Shown: positions 16,888 to 25,885 of the stretch, one piece after another | Layout of the letters: each line of letters opens with the position of its first letter | Numbering within the stretch: position 1 is the first letter of the stretch | Source of the DNA: Desulfolinea sp050305405 | GTDB lineage: Bacteria > Chloroflexota > Anaerolineae > Anaerolineales > Villigracilaceae | NCBI GenBank assembly: GCA_050305405.1 | Contig: JBNLFG010000002.1 | Span: 124,001 to 188,000, forward strand | Length of the DNA stretch: 64,000 nt | Direction of reading: 5' to 3' | Translations under genes and position numbers: made by a program | Notes under the pieces: generated by a model | Databases searched by the model: none | Told to the model about the DNA's origin: nothing | The model's input: only the letters and a program-made list of their open reading frames with translations

Positions 16888-17160
16888 GTGGCTAATATTA
16901 AATCACAAATCAAACGTAATCGTCAGAATGAAAAGCGTCGCCTGCGTAACCGCGTCTATCGTGGTTCCACACGTGCGGCGATTAAAGGTGCTCGCGTCGC
17001 CCTAGACGCGGAGAACGTGGAAGAAGCTCGCACCGCCACCTTGGCGGCGGTCAGCCAGCTCGATAAAGCTGCCCAAAAAGGCGTCATTCATAAAAAGAAT
17101 GCTTCCCGCCGCAAAGGGCGCTTGATGAAACGTCTCGCCCAGCTCGAAAAAGAAGCGTAG
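16888..17160 (+). CDS. rpsT: 30S ribosomal protein S20
   Basis: Small basic protein that binds 16S rRNA. It begins ANIKSQIKRNRQNEKRR and continues with the helical SQLDKAAQKGVIHKKNASRRKGRL segment typical of S20. It has 90 residues. The start is GTG (16888), decided by a strong CGGAGG at 16875-16880. A terminator follows directly, so it is its own short transcript. Confidence 0.97.
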   Translation: MANIKSQIKRNRQNEKRRLRNRVYRGSTRAAIKGARVALDAENVEEARTATLAAVSQLDKAAQKGVIHKKNASRRKGRLMKRLAQLEKEA

Positions 17161-17184
17161 TTTTTAACATCCATTTTGTCGAAT

Positions 17185-17221
17185 AAAGCGGGAGTCTTCT
17201 AAAAAGACTCCCGCTTTTGCG
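17185..17221 (+). terminator. Rho-independent terminator after rpsT
   Basis: A 14-bp perfect stem (17185-17198 with 17204-17217) followed by a short T-run. Confidence 0.8.
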
Positions 17222-17260
17222 CGTTTAATGTGAATATGCAAGATTTCTTGCCCTTCGCCA

Positions 17261-17269
17261 TGCTATAAT
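17261..17269 (+). promoter_or_regulatory. Extended -10 promoter for the AAA ATPase gene
   Basis: TGC-TATAAT is an extended -10 element about 59 bases before the start codon at 17328. No strong -35 is seen. Confidence 0.45.
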
Positions 17270-17327
17270 TTGAGACCCTCATTACATCGTTTTAATCGCG
17301 TTCGCTTTTCGTTGAAAGGGATTGTTG

Positions 17328-18662
17328 ATGAATAATATAACAGGCGCACAAACTACATCCCGCGGTGGGACGGGCTTTCTGCCCCCTACGATCACCAAGC
17401 TCGAAGATACAGGACTTTCCCCGCTTTGGTTGCAAGACCTTGCGCTAAAGATCCTCTACTTTCAGGGTTACCTGTCGGGGTTTCAGGTTGCTGAAGCGCT
17501 TGCGCTACCTTTCGCAGGCGTGACGGATAAGATCCTTGAAGCGCTCAAAAAAGAGAAGCTGCTCGAGATCAAGTCAACCCAGCAAATGGGACTTGGCGAA
17601 AGCTCTTATCTCTATGCTATGACGGGGAAGGGGATCGAACGTGCCCGCGAAGCCCTCGAACGCAGCCAATATGCTGGAGCAGCTCCTGTGCCGATTGATG
17701 TCTATAACGATGCCGTCCGTCGTCAGGCACAGGGACGTGTTGTTGTCACCACACGCTCCATGCGGCAACTCATGTCCAAGCTTGTTTTGCCAGAGACCAC
17801 CTTTCAGCGTCTTGGCCCGGCCCTTAACTCTGGCTCGTCGATCTTCCTTTATGGCCCTCCCGGTAACGGGAAAACCAGTATTGCGCGCGCTTTTGGCAGT
17901 TTGGTAATGAGCCAGAATATGTACGTTCCCTTTGCCCTCTATGTCGATGGGCAGGTCGTCAAGATGTACGATTCGGTCAATCACGAACTCGTCAAAGAAG
18001 ATGGCGCCACTTCGCGCGGAACCGGCTCTCTTCGCACGGGCGTTCGTCGTGATCCGCGCTGGGTTAAGATCAAACGTCCCTTTATCGTCGTCGGTGGTGA
18101 GTTGACTCTCGAAGGTCTCGACCTTGTTTTCGACGATACCCATAAGTTTTACGAAGCCCCTTTTCAGGTCAAAGCGAATGGCGGCATCCTGCTGATCGAC
18201 GACTTCGGCAGGCAGCAAGTTCGTCCGCGTGACCTGCTCAACCGCTGGATCGTGCCACTTGAAAACCGTGTCGACTTCCTGACCCTCCACACCGGGCGCA
18301 AGATCGAAATCCCCTTCGATGTATTGGTTGTCTTCTCCACCAATTTGCCGCCAAAAGACCTCGTTGATGAAGCCTTCCTGCGTCGCCTGCGGCACAAGAT
18401 CGAGATCGGCGATCCCTCCTTCGAAGGCTACCGTGAAATTTTCCGCCGCGTAGCGCAGGCAAAGCGTGTTGAATACAACGATCAGGGTCTCGCCTATCTC
18501 CTGCAAGAATGGTATATCAAACGCAACCGCAAACTGCGCGCTTCGCACCCCCGTGATCTTTGCGATCAAATTCTTGATATTTCACAATACCTTTCCGTGC
18601 CTCCCACGATGAGCCGCGATCTGCTTGACCGCGCCGCAGAAGCCTATTTCGTCGAAATTTAA
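17328..18662 (+). CDS. AAA-type ATPase with N-terminal winged-helix region
   Basis: 444 residues. The first 110 residues look like a winged-helix or MarR-like fold (LALKILYFQGYLSGFQVAEAL ... YLYAMTGKGIERAREAL, seen here as two separate segments). The ATPase core has Walker A LYGPPGNGKTSIARAF (about 174-189), Walker B GILLIDDFGRQ (about 285-295) and a sensor segment VVFSTNLPPKDL. It could be a DNA-binding or regulatory ATPase; I do not recognise a characterised relative. GAAAGGGA precedes ATG 17328, preferred over two upstream TTG codons. Confidence 0.85.
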   Translation: MNNITGAQTTSRGGTGFLPPTITKLEDTGLSPLWLQDLALKILYFQGYLSGFQVAEALALPFAGVTDKILEALKKEKLLEIKSTQQMGLGESSYLYAMTGKGIERAREALERSQYAGAAPVPIDVYNDAVRRQAQGRVVVTTRSMRQLMSKLVLPETTFQRLGPALNSGSSIFLYGPPGNGKTSIARAFGSLVMSQNMYVPFALYVDGQVVKMYDSVNHELVKEDGATSRGTGSLRTGVRRDPRWVKIKRPFIVVGGELTLEGLDLVFDDTHKFYEAPFQVKANGGILLIDDFGRQQVRPRDLLNRWIVPLENRVDFLTLHTGRKIEIPFDVLVVFSTNLPPKDLVDEAFLRRLRHKIEIGDPSFEGYREIFRRVAQAKRVEYNDQGLAYLLQEWYIKRNRKLRASHPRDLCDQILDISQYLSVPPTMSRDLLDRAAEAYFVEI

Positions 18663-18665
18663 ACC

Positions 18666-19388
18666 ATGTTTGCACATCTGCCGTCTCCCACCATTTTTGC
18701 CCATCGTGGGGCTTCTGCACATGCTCCCGAAAATACCCTGACCGCCTTTGAATTAGCGCGCGAACAAGGTGCAGATGCGATTGAATTGGATGTCAAACTC
18801 AGCGCAGATGGGATCCCGGTCGTCATCCACGATCACACTGTGGATCGCACCACCAACGGCAGCGGCACGGTCGCGGAGCTTGAGCTTGCCTCCCTGCAAA
18901 AATTGGATGCGGGCGGTGGGCAGCATATCCCCACCCTGGCCGAAGTTTTTTCCGCTGTTGGGCGTGACCTTTACATCAACGTTGAACTGACCAATTACAC
19001 TACCTCCAAAGATGCTCTTGTTGACAAAGTGGTCGATGTTATCAAAAGATACGACATGCAAGGACGCATTCTCTTCTCATCATTTCTCGCAAAAAATCTC
19101 AAACGCGCAGCCGAACTCTTGCCAGGCACGCCGCGTGGCTTGCTCGCCCTGCCGACAGGGCTCGGCGTTTTCGCGCGAACTTTTGGTTTTCGCTCCGATG
19201 TGTACCAGGCTATTCATCCCAGCATCAGAAATCTGACTGAGGGAATGATTACCAGCGCTCACCAGCGTGGACAGCGTGTGCATGTCTGGACGGTGAACAC
19301 TGCTGACCAGATGCAGAAACTCGCCAATTGGGGCGTAGATGGCATTTTCACCGACGATCCGCAATTGGCGGTGAAAATCCTGCGCTAG
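18666..19388 (+). CDS. Glycerophosphodiester phosphodiesterase
   Basis: Hydrolyses glycerophosphodiesters to glycerol-3-phosphate and an alcohol. A cytoplasmic (UgpQ-like) TIM-barrel enzyme of 240 residues: IFAHRGASAHAPENTLTAF (catalytic His-Arg and Glu), ADAIELDVKLSADGIPVVIHD (metal Glu/Asp and the HD motif) and DRTTNG are all intact, ending VHVWTVNTADQMQKL and DGIFTDDP. It starts three bases after the ATPase stop codon, so the two are probably one transcript. A second, diverged family member occurs in the integron cassette at 57790-58542. Confidence 0.93.
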   Translation: MFAHLPSPTIFAHRGASAHAPENTLTAFELAREQGADAIELDVKLSADGIPVVIHDHTVDRTTNGSGTVAELELASLQKLDAGGGQHIPTLAEVFSAVGRDLYINVELTNYTTSKDALVDKVVDVIKRYDMQGRILFSSFLAKNLKRAAELLPGTPRGLLALPTGLGVFARTFGFRSDVYQAIHPSIRNLTEGMITSAHQRGQRVHVWTVNTADQMQKLANWGVDGIFTDDPQLAVKILR

Positions 19389-19450
19389 GCATGATGCTTT
19401 AATTCCATGCTAAAAGGGCGGATAAATTTTTAGTAAAAAGGTTCTTCTCT

Positions 19451-20101
19451 ATGGAAAAACAACAGATTAACCTATCTCCCGCTGAACAGATTGCCTTTTG
19501 GGCTGATAAAATTCGTGATTATTCTGCAACAGGGCTTCAATATCACACGACCGTTTACGATCAAGAACGATATGAAGCCCTTCAAACAGTAGCAATGGAG
19601 ATGCTGGCTTACGCTACAAGACAAACTATAGAAGAAATAGAGCCCCTGCGATCAACCGTTTTTGCTCACATATCTCCCATGACGGCCGGAGCGGCAGCGA
19701 TCATTGATGATAATGACATGATTTTACTCATGCGTCGTTCAGACAATGGGCTATGGGTGATGCCAGGAGGAGCACTAGAAGTAGGAGAAACGCCAGCCGA
19801 AGGTGTTGTGCGGGAAGCTTACGAAGAGACGGGGATTCGCTGCAAACCGATAGCATTATCAGGGATATACGATTCAAGAGTATGGGATAATAGGAGGGTG
19901 CAACATCTTTACAAATTTACTTTTTTATGTGAACCTCTGAGTAAAATAAGAGATGTCCCGTCACATGAGCATGAAACCTTGGGTGTTCGCTGGTTTCCAA
20001 AAAACGATTTTCCTAATGATTTGTATGAAGGGCACAGAAAACGTATTGAAGATGCCTATAAAGTTAGAGATGGAAAATCTCTTCCTCACTTTGATTATTA
20101 G
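19451..20101 (+). CDS. Nudix hydrolase with N-terminal Nudix_hydro_N domain
   Basis: 216 residues. The first 65 residues (AEQIAFWADKIRDYSATGLQY ... RYEALQTVAMEML, written here as two short pieces) match the helical domain often fused before ADP-ribose-type Nudix enzymes. The Nudix box is complete: GALEVGETPAEGVVREAYEE followed by TGI. The substrate is likely a nucleoside diphosphate derivative, not determinable here. AAAGG precedes the ATG by 10 bases. Codon use is more AT-rich than its neighbours. Confidence 0.9.
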   Translation: MEKQQINLSPAEQIAFWADKIRDYSATGLQYHTTVYDQERYEALQTVAMEMLAYATRQTIEEIEPLRSTVFAHISPMTAGAAAIIDDNDMILLMRRSDNGLWVMPGGALEVGETPAEGVVREAYEETGIRCKPIALSGIYDSRVWDNRRVQHLYKFTFLCEPLSKIRDVPSHEHETLGVRWFPKNDFPNDLYEGHRKRIEDAYKVRDGKSLPHFDY

Positions 20102-20176
20102 CTGAAACAGAAATATTTTGTCCACACTGTGCGAATTACGATTTACACCAATTAAAAAATAGAAAGACTTAACCCT

Positions 20177-21148
20177 ATGATCCCCTCCGAATGGCTTGAA
20201 GAAGCCTCCCAACGTCTCGATGGAAAAATCCACCGCACACCGCTAACGTACGATGCGGAGCGCGGTTTATATCTTAAATGGGAAAATCACCAGAAGACGG
20301 GTTCCTTCAAAGCGCGTGGTGCGCTTAATAAAGTGCTCACCCTCGAAGATTGGGAACGCGAAATGGGCATTGTCACTGCTTCGGCAGGCAATCATGGTCA
20401 GGGCGTGGCGCTGGCTGGACAAATGCTCGGTACGCCGGTTAAGGTCTTTGTGCCGCAGGCTGCTCCAGCCGTCAAGGTTGCTGCCATCCGTGCGCTCGGC
20501 GCGGAAGTTATCGTTGTTGATGGCGCTTATCACGATGCTGAAGATGCCGCATTAGCTTATGTTAAGCGCAATGATGCTACCTGGGTCTCGCCCTATAACG
20601 ATGGGCATGTCATCGCTGGTCAGGGAACCTGTGCGCAGGAAGTTTTGCAGGAAGCCCCTGAAACAGCAGATGCAACTTGGCTCGTGCCAGTTAGCGGCGG
20701 TGGTTTATTGTCGGGCATCAGCTCCGTTTTACGGCAGCAAGCCCAACCCACGCTTCGATACGGCTCAGCGCAAGTGCGCGTCATCGGTGTACAAGTTGCC
20801 ACCCAGGCCTATATGCACGGACTTTTTTATCGCAATACACAGGACGACGTGGCCGATCTCCCCACAATTGCAGATGGTTTGGCGGGCGCGGTTGAAGAGG
20901 GTTCGATCACCGTTCCGCTCATCCGCAAAAATGTCGACGAGATTTTGCTCGTTTCCGAAGATGAAGTTGCTCAAGCCGTCGCCTTTGCATGGACGGAATA
21001 CGGCGAGCGCCTGGAAGGTTCGGGCGCAGTTGGGCTGGCGGCTGTTCTCTCGGGCAAGGTCACTGCGCAGCCGAGTGTTGTGGTAGTTTCCGGGGGCAAT
21101 ATTCAGCCTGAAATTCATGCCGAGATTTTGGCGCGTTATGAAAAATAA
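20177..21148 (+). CDS. PLP-dependent threonine/serine dehydratase family enzyme
   Basis: 323 residues of the tryptophan-synthase-beta fold II PLP family. The PLP lysine is in KTGSFKARGALNK (about 40-52), followed by the conserved TASAGNHGQGVAL, the phosphate-binding VSGGGLLSG and a C-terminal VVVSGGN. This is the catabolic or biosynthetic threonine dehydratase / serine racemase group; there is no ACT regulatory domain, which argues against full-length biosynthetic IlvA. The 3' end overlaps the start of the GH3 gene by 11 bases, so they are translationally coupled. Confidence 0.9.
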   Translation: MIPSEWLEEASQRLDGKIHRTPLTYDAERGLYLKWENHQKTGSFKARGALNKVLTLEDWEREMGIVTASAGNHGQGVALAGQMLGTPVKVFVPQAAPAVKVAAIRALGAEVIVVDGAYHDAEDAALAYVKRNDATWVSPYNDGHVIAGQGTCAQEVLQEAPETADATWLVPVSGGGLLSGISSVLRQQAQPTLRYGSAQVRVIGVQVATQAYMHGLFYRNTQDDVADLPTIADGLAGAVEEGSITVPLIRKNVDEILLVSEDEVAQAVAFAWTEYGERLEGSGAVGLAAVLSGKVTAQPSVVVVSGGNIQPEIHAEILARYEK

Positions 21149-23897
21149 TCCTTTTTTTTCAGGGCTTTTTACCTTTCTCTTGAGCCTTGCGCTGCTGTTG
21201 CCAGCTCTTGGCGGAGGCGTGCAGGCGCAGGAAAACGATCCGTCTGCAGAAGCACTCGCGTTGATGGAAGGCATGACGCCCGAGGAGCGTGTTGGGCAGC
21301 TTTTCCTGATTAGTTTTGACGGCACAAGCGTTGCTGATGAAACGCAGATCGCCGCACTATTGGATCAATATTCGGTTGGTGGTGTGGTGCTGCGTGCGGA
21401 TCGCGGGAATTTTGCGGTTGAAAACTTAAGCGGATTGCAACAACTCATTTCTGATTTGCAGCGCAAAACATGGGACGTCTCGCGCGTGGATCGGCTTGAT
21501 CCCGTTACCGGAGAAACAGTGCGTCCCGAATATATTCCGCTATGGGTGGGAATTTCGCTGGAAGAAGATGGAATCGCCCTTGAGCATTCCCTGACGGGAC
21601 TTTCGCCCCTACCCAGCCCAATGGCAATCGGAGCAACGTGGGAGCCTGAATTGGCTACCAGCGTTGGCGAAGTTTTGGGCAGCGAGTTAGCTGCTCTCGG
21701 TGTAAATATGTACATGGGCCCCTCGCTCGATGTACTGGTAAACCCCGATCCCGCCAACAGCGGCGATATGGGCACACGGTCCTTTGGCGGGAGTGCCTAC
21801 TGGGTTTCGCAGATGGGCGGAGCATTTATCCGCGGTTTGCATACCGGCAGCGATGGGCAGTTGCTCGTTGTGGCAAAACATTTCCCCGGGCGTGGCAGCG
21901 CCGACCGCTCACCAAGCGAAGAGATGGCGACGGTACGAAAGACGCTCGATGAACTGAAAGATGTTGAACTTGCGCCCTTTTCGGCAGCAGTTGGCAGTGC
22001 CGATGGGGCAGATGCGCTGCTGATTGCGCATATTCGCTACGAAGGCTTTCAAGGCAATATCCGCCCAACCACGCGTCCGCTCAGTCTCGACGAGAAATCG
22101 CTCTCGCAGATATTCACGCTCTCACCCCTTGCGGAATGGCGCGCTACTGGCGGCTTGACCATTAGCGATGACTTGGGCAGCCGTGCTATCCACGATTTCT
22201 ACGCTCCGGGAGACCAAGACTTTTTCGCCAATCTGATCGCCCGAGACGCCTTTCTGGCAGGCAATGATCTGCTTTATATGGGCAATATTCTCTCGTCCGA
22301 TGCAGCCGATTCTTATACAACGGTTGTGCGCACGCTCGATTTCTTTGCCCAGAAATACCGCGAAGACCCCGCTTTCGCCGCGCGAGTCGATGAAGCACTT
22401 ATCCGCATCTTGACGCAGAAGCTTAGCGTTTATTCATCCTTTAATTTTTATACAGTCAATAATAGTCAGAGTACGCTGGCGGAGGTCGGAGAAAACCAGC
22501 AAGCGACTTTTGAAATTGCGCAACGCGCAGCAACGCTTATCAACCCCAATATCGACGACCTCGACGCCATCTTGCCGGAACCGCCCGGTGTTGATGAGCG
22601 GATCGTCTTTATTACCGACACACAAGCCACCTCACAATGTGCGCTCTGTGGGGTAGATCTGAATCTCGAACGCACCTCTCTCTCAGATGCTGTTTTGCGC
22701 CTTTATGGTTTAGGCGGAGGGGAAGAAGTACTTGAAACCAATCTCAGCATGTACACCTTTGAAGACCTGCTCAGTCTTAGTCAAGTTGCTGAAGAACCCC
22801 CACCACTGGAGTACTCTCTCCAGCAGGCAGATTGGGTCGTTATCTCATTGGCCAGCGATCAAAAACTGGATTCGCTGCGTCAGTTCCTCGTTGATTTTCA
22901 ACCGGTCTTGCGCGAGAAAAAGGTCATCCTTTTTTCCTTCACCGCGCCCTATCTGTTGGATGCCACCGATATATCCAAATTCACGGCCTATTACGGCTTG
23001 TACAGCTACGCGCCACCCTTCCTGGATGTGGCAGCTCGTCTGCTTTTTAAGGAATTGACACCGGAAGGCGCCTCGCCTGTCAACATCACAGGGATCGGAT
23101 ACGATTTGTCTGCCATGATCGAACCTGATCCGGATCAACTCCTGACATTACGCTTGGCGCTGTCCCCCGAAGCACCTGACCTGTCCGAAGCGGAATCTGC
23201 CACCGTCCCCGCCCCGACCATGATCCCGATGTTCGAAGTCGGTGACACCCTTGGCGTGCGCACCGGCATCATCCTTGACCGGAACGGCAACCCCGTCCCC
23301 GACGGGACAGTGGTCATTTACTCGCTGACAATGGGCGGCGGCAATGGCATCGACGAACAGATTGAAGCCCAAACCGTTGGCGGTACCGCCAGCGCAGATT
23401 TCCAACTCTCGGAAACAGGCCTGCTCGATATTCGTGTTACCAGTGGCGAAGCGATTGTTTCTGAAACACTGCGCCTTGATATTTCCGATGAAGGGATTGC
23501 GGCTGCAATCACCATTATCCCGCCTGCTTTAGAGGGGGAGAGCACCTCAACACCGGCTTTTACACCAACGCCATCCCAAACCCCATCCGTTTATATCGAT
23601 GTGGAAACAGGCCAACTCCATTTTGGTGCATGGGCATTCACTTTCCTGATGTGGATATTGGGCGCAGCTTTGGCCTATGTCGCAGGCGAACGGATCGAGT
23701 CGCCGCGCTGGGGCATTCGCTGGGCGTTGACTACCTTGTTGGGCGGTTTGGTTGCTTATAACTACCTCGCCCTCTCCTTGCCGGGATCGAAGAGTCTGCT
23801 TGCGGGCGGTATGCTCAGTGTAATCGTCTTTGTCCTGCTGGTGGAATTGCTCGGTTGGCTTTTCGGCTGGCTCTGGTTGCGCAGAACTTTGGAGTAA
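21138..23897 (+). CDS. GH3-like secreted protein with C-terminal membrane helices and degenerate active site
   Basis: 919 residues. A signal peptide (LSLALLLPALGGGVQAQE) is followed by a glycoside hydrolase family 3 catalytic domain: MTPEERVGQLFLISF, KHFPGRGSADRSP (about 248-260) and the nucleophile region GGLTISDDLGS (Asp about 343). In NagZ-type enzymes the loop after KHFPGHG carries an Asp-x-His dyad; here GHG is GRG and the His is missing. A second domain (VVISLASDQ ... VILFSFTAPYLLD) resembles the GH3 C-terminal domain, then an Ig-like segment (ILDRNGNPVPDGTVV), a Thr/Pro linker and three membrane helices at the end. Start ATG 21138 gives the signal peptide; the upstream in-frame ATG (21117) lies inside the dehydratase gene. 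Confidence 0.85.
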   Translation: MKNNPFFSGLFTFLLSLALLLPALGGGVQAQENDPSAEALALMEGMTPEERVGQLFLISFDGTSVADETQIAALLDQYSVGGVVLRADRGNFAVENLSGLQQLISDLQRKTWDVSRVDRLDPVTGETVRPEYIPLWVGISLEEDGIALEHSLTGLSPLPSPMAIGATWEPELATSVGEVLGSELAALGVNMYMGPSLDVLVNPDPANSGDMGTRSFGGSAYWVSQMGGAFIRGLHTGSDGQLLVVAKHFPGRGSADRSPSEEMATVRKTLDELKDVELAPFSAAVGSADGADALLIAHIRYEGFQGNIRPTTRPLSLDEKSLSQIFTLSPLAEWRATGGLTISDDLGSRAIHDFYAPGDQDFFANLIARDAFLAGNDLLYMGNILSSDAADSYTTVVRTLDFFAQKYREDPAFAARVDEALIRILTQKLSVYSSFNFYTVNNSQSTLAEVGENQQATFEIAQRAATLINPNIDDLDAILPEPPGVDERIVFITDTQATSQCALCGVDLNLERTSLSDAVLRLYGLGGGEEVLETNLSMYTFEDLLSLSQVAEEPPPLEYSLQQADWVVISLASDQKLDSLRQFLVDFQPVLREKKVILFSFTAPYLLDATDISKFTAYYGLYSYAPPFLDVAARLLFKELTPEGASPVNITGIGYDLSAMIEPDPDQLLTLRLALSPEAPDLSEAESATVPAPTMIPMFEVGDTLGVRTGIILDRNGNPVPDGTVVIYSLTMGGGNGIDEQIEAQTVGGTASADFQLSETGLLDIRVTSGEAIVSETLRLDISDEGIAAAITIIPPALEGESTSTPAFTPTPSQTPSVYIDVETGQLHFGAWAFTFLMWILGAALAYVAGERIESPRWGIRWALTTLLGGLVAYNYLALSLPGSKSLLAGGMLSVIVFVLLVELLGWLFGWLWLRRTLE

Positions 23898-23918
23898 CCA
23901 GAGACTCTTTTAAATACA

Positions 23919-23953
23919 AAGACATCCGAGATTTTAGAAATCTCGGATGTCTT
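23919..23953. terminator. Hairpin between converging genes (GH3 and kinase)
   Basis: A perfect 16-bp stem (23919-23934 with 23938-23953) with a three-base loop. The T-tracts are weak on both sides, but the position between converging genes suits a shared terminator. Confidence 0.65.
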
Positions 23954-23969
23954 GTTATATCTTTTCTCT

Positions 23970-24971
23970 CTACCCACCAATTGTTGCTAAAAAGCTCACA
24001 AAGAGCATGATCCCCACCAGCCAGGCGAGAGTCTTCTCTGTTGGCTGCGCCAGCGTATCTTTTACACTTAGCGGTGTCATTTGTTGATGTAACTGTGGCA
24101 GCGGATTGGTGATGATCTCTTTTTGCCCCAAAAGGAAGAGACGCAAGTCTTCAACTGATTTTGGGCGTTCATCGGGATGCAATGACATTGCCCGTAGAAT
24201 GCCGCGTTGGGTACGTTTGCTAATCGCCGAGTTAATCTCTTTTGGCGGCAGCAAGCTTTCCGGGTTCAGGAAGCGTTGTCGCGCGTCGGCGGGGGCTTCG
24301 CCCGTCAATAAGTGATACATCGTCGCGCCGAGGGAGTAGATATCGCTCCGAACATCGGTATGCACGCCGTCGCTTCCATATTGCTCCAGTGGCGTGTACA
24401 GGATTGTCCCCTGTCCCTGAATAACCGTGATCGTCATCTCATCAGGCGCAAGGACTTTGACCAGACCAAAGTCGACCAATTTGACTAATCCTGATGGAGT
24501 CAGCTTGAGATTGCTGGGTTTAATATCACGATGGATGAGCGGCGGCTCCTGACGGTGCAGATAGGTGAGTGCGTTTGCAAGTTGATTGACCCAGCCTAGT
24601 ACCACATCTTCACGCAAAAAAGTTTTCCGACGGCGGGCATCCAGCATCAGGGTACGCAGGTCGTCGCCGGGGACGTAATCCATCACCAGATAATCGCGGC
24701 TCTCTCTCGAGAAGAAATCAGAAACCTTCGGCAGGTTGGGGTGATCCAGGCGCGCTAAAACAGTCGCCTCGCGCATAAATTGCTCGCGAGCCTCCTCAAA
24801 TATCTTGGGGGGTAGAGAACGGTCGTGCTCAACTTCCTTTAGAGCACAAAGGCGACCCTCGAGACGTTGGTCATCAGCCAGATAAATGCTACCTGTGCCG
24901 CCCTGACCAATCCGCTCACGGACCTTGTAGCGACCGCGCAAAACCTCGCCCTTGTTGAGTGGGAGAGCCAT
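23970..24971 (-). CDS. Ser/Thr protein kinase with C-terminal membrane anchor
   Basis: 333 residues. The Hanks kinase domain is complete: GQGGTGSIYLA (22-32), CALKEV (K45), HRDIKPSN (D149), DFG (D167) and the SLG-type activation segment leading to YSLGATMYHLLTG. It ends with one hydrophobic helix (about 311-331) and no extracellular domain, so it is a tail-anchored cytoplasmic kinase. It is transcribed divergently from an FHA-winged-helix regulator (25154), whose FHA domain is a natural phosphothreonine reader for such a kinase. Confidence 0.93.
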   Translation of the reverse strand: MALPLNKGEVLRGRYKVRERIGQGGTGSIYLADDQRLEGRLCALKEVEHDRSLPPKIFEEAREQFMREATVLARLDHPNLPKVSDFFSRESRDYLVMDYVPGDDLRTLMLDARRRKTFLREDVVLGWVNQLANALTYLHRQEPPLIHRDIKPSNLKLTPSGLVKLVDFGLVKVLAPDEMTITVIQGQGTILYTPLEQYGSDGVHTDVRSDIYSLGATMYHLLTGEAPADARQRFLNPESLLPPKEINSAISKRTQRGILRAMSLHPDERPKSVEDLRLFLLGQKEIITNPLPQLHQQMTPLSVKDTLAQPTEKTLAWLVGIMLFVSFLATIGG

Positions 24972-25153
24972 GCAATACTCCGTAAACTACTTGCCGTTTT
25001 TCTGAACTGAGACGAGAATACTCGTGTAATGGATTTATTTCGGCGTAAATCTTACACATATTTTCTTTTTCTGCTATATTATAAACGCTTTAAGATTCAT
25101 CGTGAGCAATCTACGTTACCGAAACCTATTATTTTTGTTATTATTATCAATTG

Positions 25154-25807
25154 ATGGATACAAACCTCGAAGATTACCCTATTCTCATTGCGCAAGATGG
25201 GCCCCTCAAAGGGGAACGCTGGGCGCTGGATCGCACGCTTGTCCTTGGGCGTGATTCCGCATGTGATTTAACGATTCCCGACCGACAAGTCTCCCGTTAT
25301 CATGTCCGCCTAACACCTACCGTAGACGGCATCCTGATCGAAGACCTCGGCAGTAAAAACGGCACCCACTGCAATGGCGATGCCCTCACCGCCGCGAAAA
25401 TTTTGCAAGATGGCGATGTGGTTCAAATTGCTGTCGCGCAAAAGTTCATGTTCCTCGTCTCTGATGCAACCATGCCCCTCACTGAGAACAATACCCGCAT
25501 CGGCCGTTTGATGATGGATTTACGCTCACGCCGCGTGCTCGTTGACCAACAACAGGTCACCCCGCCGCTCTCGGCGCAGCAGTTCCGCTTGCTTTGGCGT
25601 CTCTACGAAGATCAGGGCAACGTTGTCTCCCGCCAAGACTTGGTTGCAGCGGTCTGGGGCGAGGAAGAAGCTCTTGGTGTCTCCGATCAAGCCCTCGATG
25701 CTCTCATTCGGCGCCTGCGCGACAAACTTGCTGCTTACGACCCATCGCATCAATATGTCGTCACCGTGCGTGGGCATGGCATCCGACTCGATAATCCCTT
25801 TGAGTAA
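25154..25807 (+). CDS. FHA domain fused to an OmpR-type winged-helix DNA-binding domain
   Basis: 217 residues. Residues about 10-100 form an FHA domain (LVLGRDSACDLTIPD, QVSRYHVRL, DLGSKNGTHCNG: the Arg, Ser-x-x-His and Asn-Gly phosphopeptide-binding residues are all present). Residues about 125-217 form a winged helix (LSAQQFRLLWRLYEDQGNVV, DQALDALIRRLRDKL, VTVRGHGIRL). The order is reversed relative to mycobacterial EmbR. It likely binds DNA in response to phosphorylation by the divergent kinase. TTG 25151 is one codon upstream; ATG 25154 is preferred. Confidence 0.92.
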   Translation: MDTNLEDYPILIAQDGPLKGERWALDRTLVLGRDSACDLTIPDRQVSRYHVRLTPTVDGILIEDLGSKNGTHCNGDALTAAKILQDGDVVQIAVAQKFMFLVSDATMPLTENNTRIGRLMMDLRSRRVLVDQQQVTPPLSAQQFRLLWRLYEDQGNVVSRQDLVAAVWGEEEALGVSDQALDALIRRLRDKLAAYDPSHQYVVTVRGHGIRLDNPFE

Positions 25808-25831
25808 ATTCCCGTCAACTTCACAAAACAA

Positions 25832-25869
25832 AACTCCCTGCGAACGCTATCTCGCAGGGAGTTGCTTTT
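25832..25869. terminator. Hairpin between FHA regulator and CpXC gene
   Basis: A 12-bp stem (25832-25843 with 25852-25863), with TTGCTTTTA rightward and A-rich sequence on the other side. It serves two converging genes. Confidence 0.75.
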
Positions 25870-25885
25870 ATCTAAAATCTAAAAC

